In this document: piece after piece, positions 60,856-64,000 of the stretch
How the letters are laid out: each line of letters starts with the position of its first letter
How positions within the stretch are numbered: the stretch's first letter is position 1
Assembly (NCBI GenBank): GCA_014138095.1
Contig: JACGXE010000019.1
Location: forward strand, 1-64,000
Length of the DNA: 64,000 nucleotides
Source of the DNA: Ochrobactrum sp. RH2CCR150
GTDB taxonomy: Bacteria > Pseudomonadota > Alphaproteobacteria > Rhizobiales > Rhizobiaceae
Reading direction: 5' to 3'
Translations under genes and position numbers: made by a program
The notes under the pieces: model-generated
Database searches by the model: none
Told to the model about the DNA's origin: nothing
What the model saw: only the letters and a program-made list of their open reading frames with translations

Positions 60856-62679
60856 ATGTTGTCGGGAGACTCCAGCTTGAATCGTACTTTACAGATTTTG
60901 TCGCTTCGGGACGTTGCCAGCCAGATCAACAGCGGCGACGACATCCAGACCGTTCTGCAACATTTGATCGAAGCCGCTTGCGAGCATGCCAACTGGACGC
61001 TGGGTTCGATCATGGGCATCGATGCCGCGCATGGCTATGCGCATGTGATCGTGCGACACGATCCGACATTGATCGAACGCCAGTTGCCCGATCGATGGGA
61101 GCTGGCAACCAGTCCCTCTCTGATGGCGTTACAGCGCAACGAGCCGGTTTATATTCGTGATGCACGTCAGTCGGATGAGTTTCCGGGATACAAGGCGGAG
61201 GCCTTTGAGCGCGACTATAGAACCGTTCTCGTGATGCCTATGAACTGTCGCGATACGGACGGACGCCCTATGGTTCTGAGTGTGATTTCACGTCAGGTAA
61301 CTGAAGTGACGGAAGACGATCTGGCATTTCTTGGCACTATCATCCATCTGGGTGCCATTGCAGTCGAGCGAGAACACCGGCTCGAAATACAGAAACGCTC
61401 CGCGCGACGTCTTGAAGGCGCACTTAAAGCGCATACGTCTCTGCTGGAGCATGTCTTGAGCGATGGTTCGGTAGGCTCGCTTGCGGCCATGGTCGGTACG
61501 CTTTTGCCTAATCCGTCAATCGTCATTGACTTTACCACCAATCAAATCATCGCAGGTGCATCGCCGAACGAAGCGCTGTTTGAAAAGAGTGCGTGGCAGG
61601 AGGCCGTTTCGAGCGTCTTTTCGAGGCCGCTGATGAAAACGGCTCGTGATGCTATCGAGCGGGGATCGGTGGAATCTGTCAGCTTTTTCCTGGATGATGG
61701 TCAGAAACGCATGACCATTACTGCACGCGTGGAGGCGTTGATTGTCGACAAGCAACTGGTTGGAGCGTTAATGCTATTTCCAACATCGCGGGAGTTTAGC
61801 GACCTTGATCTACTGATGCTTGATAGTGCAAAATTTGCACTAAGTGTGGAAATGATGCGCAGTTTCATCCGTTTTCGCTTTGAAACACGCACACAGACCG
61901 AACTGTTTTTTGAAGTAGTAGAAGCGCGCTGGCGCAACGCCAGTGATGTATCGCAAAGGGCTCAGAGGCTAGGACTCGATTTCTCGACTGCGCGACAGAT
62001 GCTCCTCATCGATTTTCCGGATAAAACCAAGGCGTTAGGCGGGGCATCCATTGATATCGAACACATTCTGTCACGCATCACGCAGAAGGCAGGCATCGAG
62101 GCCAATCTGATTGCTATCGAAGGTGGTGCTGTTTGTCTTATTCCGTTCGAAGGAAGTAAGCGACAGGAACGGACTACAAAGCTGGCCCAGCGAATAGCCA
62201 AAGAACTTGGACGTTACTTCGATGAGAAACCGATTGTGGTCAGCGGCAATCGCTGTGCAGGGTTGGCCGATTATCCGGTTGCGTGGGAACGCGGCAATCG
62301 CATGGTGCGGATCGGGCGAGCATTCGGATTGACGGGCGCATTATCGGCTCAGGATTTTGGACCACTGCCTATGCTTGTTGCGGCTTCGGACGCGGTTGAT
62401 GTGCGTGGATTTGTGCATGATAGTGTTGGTGCCATCGCTGAACATGACCGCGAAAACGGTACGCCCTATCTCGAAACTCTTTCGATCTTTCTGCAAGAAG
62501 GATGCCGCAGTCAGGCCTGTGCTGACACGATGGGGCTTCACGTCACAACACTGCGTTATCGTCTTGCACGGATTCAAGAACTGTTTGGCATTGACGTTGA
62601 GACGCCTGAAAAGCGCTTTGCCATAGAATTGGCAATTCGGCTTTATGGTGTCATCGACAACCAGCTCTCTGTACGTTAG
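60856..62679 (+). CDS. GAF-domain PucR/CdaR-type helix-turn-helix regulator
   Basis: 607 residues. An N-terminal GAF-like sensor (about 20-170: TVLQHLIEAACEHANWTLGS, YRTVLVMPMN) is followed by a PucR-type middle region and a C-terminal HTH_30 domain (YLETLSIFLQEGCRSQACAD, HVTTLRYRLARIQELFGID). Such regulators usually activate catabolic operons in response to a small ligand. The ATG at 60856 gives the listed length; TTG 60877 with GGGAGA nearby is another possible start. It precedes the flavin reductase and aldehyde dehydrogenase genes on the same strand. Confidence 0.85.
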   Translation: MLSGDSSLNRTLQILSLRDVASQINSGDDIQTVLQHLIEAACEHANWTLGSIMGIDAAHGYAHVIVRHDPTLIERQLPDRWELATSPSLMALQRNEPVYIRDARQSDEFPGYKAEAFERDYRTVLVMPMNCRDTDGRPMVLSVISRQVTEVTEDDLAFLGTIIHLGAIAVEREHRLEIQKRSARRLEGALKAHTSLLEHVLSDGSVGSLAAMVGTLLPNPSIVIDFTTNQIIAGASPNEALFEKSAWQEAVSSVFSRPLMKTARDAIERGSVESVSFFLDDGQKRMTITARVEALIVDKQLVGALMLFPTSREFSDLDLLMLDSAKFALSVEMMRSFIRFRFETRTQTELFFEVVEARWRNASDVSQRAQRLGLDFSTARQMLLIDFPDKTKALGGASIDIEHILSRITQKAGIEANLIAIEGGAVCLIPFEGSKRQERTTKLAQRIAKELGRYFDEKPIVVSGNRCAGLADYPVAWERGNRMVRIGRAFGLTGALSAQDFGPLPMLVAASDAVDVRGFVHDSVGAIAEHDRENGTPYLETLSIFLQEGCRSQACADTMGLHVTTLRYRLARIQELFGIDVETPEKRFAIELAIRLYGVIDNQLSVR

Positions 62680-62911
62680 CAGCCAGAAGCCGGGCCGTCC
62701 AAGATTTGATCTGTTCCAACTAAATGATTTTCTTGTCTGTCCTCTGAAAATAAAAAGATTTTGGACGGACGAATATCTATTCCCGCGCCTTCTGATGTGC
62801 TCCTGCGAAACGAAGCATATTTGTCAAAATCAATCCTGCGAATAATAGGAAGAAGCAATCACCAACCAAAGGTAGCCTCATCTCAATAACACTTTGAGGG
62901 AAGGCCGAGGC

Positions 62912-63892
62912 ATGGTTGAAATGTCGACTTTGAGCGACGCACCGATTGATCCGATTGCGCTGCGTCGCGCGTTTGGCACTTTCGTGACCGGCGTCACTGT
63001 CATAACCACGCGCAGCGCTGACGGCTCACCACGCGGAATGACCGCGAATTCTTTCACGTCCGTTTCACTTGATCCGCCGTTGCTGCTCGTCTGTGTCGCG
63101 AAATCCGCGTCGAGCTATGGCGCTTTTACCGATTCAGGATGTTTCGCGGTCAATATTCTGCATGAGGGACAAGTGGATGTCTCAAATGTCTTCGCATCCA
63201 AATCACCCGACAAATTTCAATCCGTCAATCATGATTGCGTTCACACCGGTGCACCGGTTCTGACCGACAGCCTGACATGGTTTGATTGCACTGCAGTGAA
63301 GACAGTCGATGCTGGCGACCACTCAATCTTGATCGGTCAGGTAAGGGCCTTTGGCACCAGTCCGTCGGCGCCACTGGGTTTTTGTCGCGGACGTTATGCC
63401 AACGTAAAAGACCCGCTCCCGAATGGCTGGCTCACTTCACTCGGAATGATCATCGGCTATCTCATCGAAGCGGAGCAAGGCTTGCTTCTGCATTCGAATG
63501 GGAAAGGTGGCTGGGTATTGCCGAGCGCACATCGCCGCAAGGCGGACAGCCAGCTTGTCGTCGAAGGCGGCGAAGCATTGCGCCTCTTGCCTGAAAATAC
63601 CTTCCTCTATTCCGTATTTGACGTGGCCGACAGTGATCCCGGCTATTTGGTCTATCGTGCGCGCCTTGCCGACGATAGCAGCGCGAAACTACCTGCTGGC
63701 CTGCAGTTTTTTCGCATCGATGAAATCCCTTACGACCAGATCGCCACGCATGAATTGCGCTCAATGCTCCGCCGCTACGTGCGTGAACGTCAGGAACAGC
63801 GCTTCGGAATTTACATGGATTCCGACGATGGCGGACGCGTGGCAATGATCGATGGCGAGGCCCACGTCTGGATGAAGAGCTCACACGAATAG
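62912..63892 (+). CDS. Flavin reductase with extra C-terminal domain
   Basis: 326 residues. The first ~165 residues are a flavin-reductase-like FMN-binding domain (RRAFGTFVTGVTVITT, GMTANSFTSVSLDPPLLLVC, KSASSYGAFTDSG, CRGRYANV), as in two-component monooxygenase partners. The last ~155 residues (IIGYLIEAEQGLLLHSNGKG, GWVLPSAHRR, and an Arg-rich tail) resemble a degenerate Nudix-type fold, unusual for this family. AGGGAAGG lies seven bases before ATG 62912; TTG 62894 is an alternative. It would supply reduced FMN/FAD to a monooxygenase encoded outside the window (inference). Confidence 0.83.
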   Translation: MVEMSTLSDAPIDPIALRRAFGTFVTGVTVITTRSADGSPRGMTANSFTSVSLDPPLLLVCVAKSASSYGAFTDSGCFAVNILHEGQVDVSNVFASKSPDKFQSVNHDCVHTGAPVLTDSLTWFDCTAVKTVDAGDHSILIGQVRAFGTSPSAPLGFCRGRYANVKDPLPNGWLTSLGMIIGYLIEAEQGLLLHSNGKGGWVLPSAHRRKADSQLVVEGGEALRLLPENTFLYSVFDVADSDPGYLVYRARLADDSSAKLPAGLQFFRIDEIPYDQIATHELRSMLRRYVRERQEQRFGIYMDSDDGGRVAMIDGEAHVWMKSSHE

Positions 63893-63901
63893 GAAATCAC
63901 A

Positions 63902-64000
63902 ATGATAACGACAGTCAAAACACTGGAAAGCTCGCAACAAAAGCTCTTCATCGGCGGGCGCTTCGTAGAGCCCGTGAACGGTAAATATATAGCAAGCTAC
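63902..64000 (+). CDS. Aldehyde dehydrogenase, N-terminal fragment at window edge
   Basis: Only 33 residues are visible. KLFIGGRFVEPVNGKYIASY is the typical N-terminus of NAD(P)-dependent aldehyde dehydrogenases. AGGAAA lies before the ATG, nine bases after the flavin reductase stop, so the two are probably co-transcribed. Confidence 0.75.
   Translation, partial: MITTVKTLESSQQKLFIGGRFVEPVNGKYIASY

Noticed and set aside
1..64000. CRISPR arrays, prophage or integrative element
   Set aside because: No regularly spaced repeats, integrase, phage structural genes or att-like tRNA junctions were seen.

Overview
The window looks like chromosomal DNA of an alphaproteobacterium of the Hyphomicrobiales, most likely Brucella/Ochrobactrum or a near relative. 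This is inferred from the protein families, the moderately high GC content and the wealth of ABC-importer catabolic operons. No rRNA, tRNA or CRISPR array was found. Almost the whole window is accessory catabolism organised as divergent operons around regulator sites.

Region 1 (1-19.6 kb) is a TetR-centred cluster. A minus-strand operon (4096 to 1) encodes an acyl-CoA dehydrogenase, an SDR, a DUF993 protein, a TIM-barrel sugar isomerase-like protein and the start of EtfB. A second minus operon (8934-5314) encodes a CoA-transferase, a crotonase and glycerate 2-kinase. A third (18698-9919) encodes a sugar-type ABC importer (binding protein, permease, ATPase, permease) followed by a Zn alcohol dehydrogenase, an aldehyde dehydrogenase and a GMC oxidoreductase. 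Two aldo/keto reductases and the TetR gene run divergently. The same palindromic site (GTAACTA-NN-TAGTTAC type) lies in all three divergent intergenic regions, so these genes probably form one regulon for an unidentified polyol- or sugar-like substrate that ends in acyl-CoA chemistry.

Region 2 (19.6-31 kb) holds gamma-glutamyltransferase, an interrupted unidentified coding sequence, a ~2000-residue glycine-rich autotransporter and an IS3-family insertion sequence with a clear -1 frameshift site.

Region 3 (31-40 kb) is a second sugar-type ABC importer with a glycerol-kinase-like enzyme, two paralogous SGNH esterases and a ROK regulator without the usual sugar-kinase motif. Two 9-5-9 inverted repeats lie in the divergent promoter. 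Molybdenum-cofactor accessory genes (MocA-like, XdhC-like) follow at 40.4-42.1 kb.

Region 4 (42-59.3 kb) is the most unusual part. A LIV-type ABC importer, an AMP-forming acyl-CoA ligase, an SDR and a crotonase that lack canonical catalytic residues, an Fe-dependent alcohol dehydrogenase, a thioesterase, an internally deleted succinate-semialdehyde dehydrogenase, an adenylate kinase, and a molybdenum hydroxylase (CoxM-CoxS-lactonase-CoxL, plus CoxG) lie next to a regulator with two tandem HxlR domains. The motif AAGTCT(A/G)ATAATG occurs in all three control regions. Lactonase, Fe-ADH and the SSADH remnant recall the blcCBA gamma-butyrolactone pathway, here joined to a molybdenum hydroxylase.

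Region 5 (59.3-64 kb) holds an Lrp/AsnC regulator, a DUF1185 protein, a GAF/PucR-type regulator, a flavin reductase with an extra C-terminal domain and the start of an aldehyde dehydrogenase, the edge of another catabolic locus.
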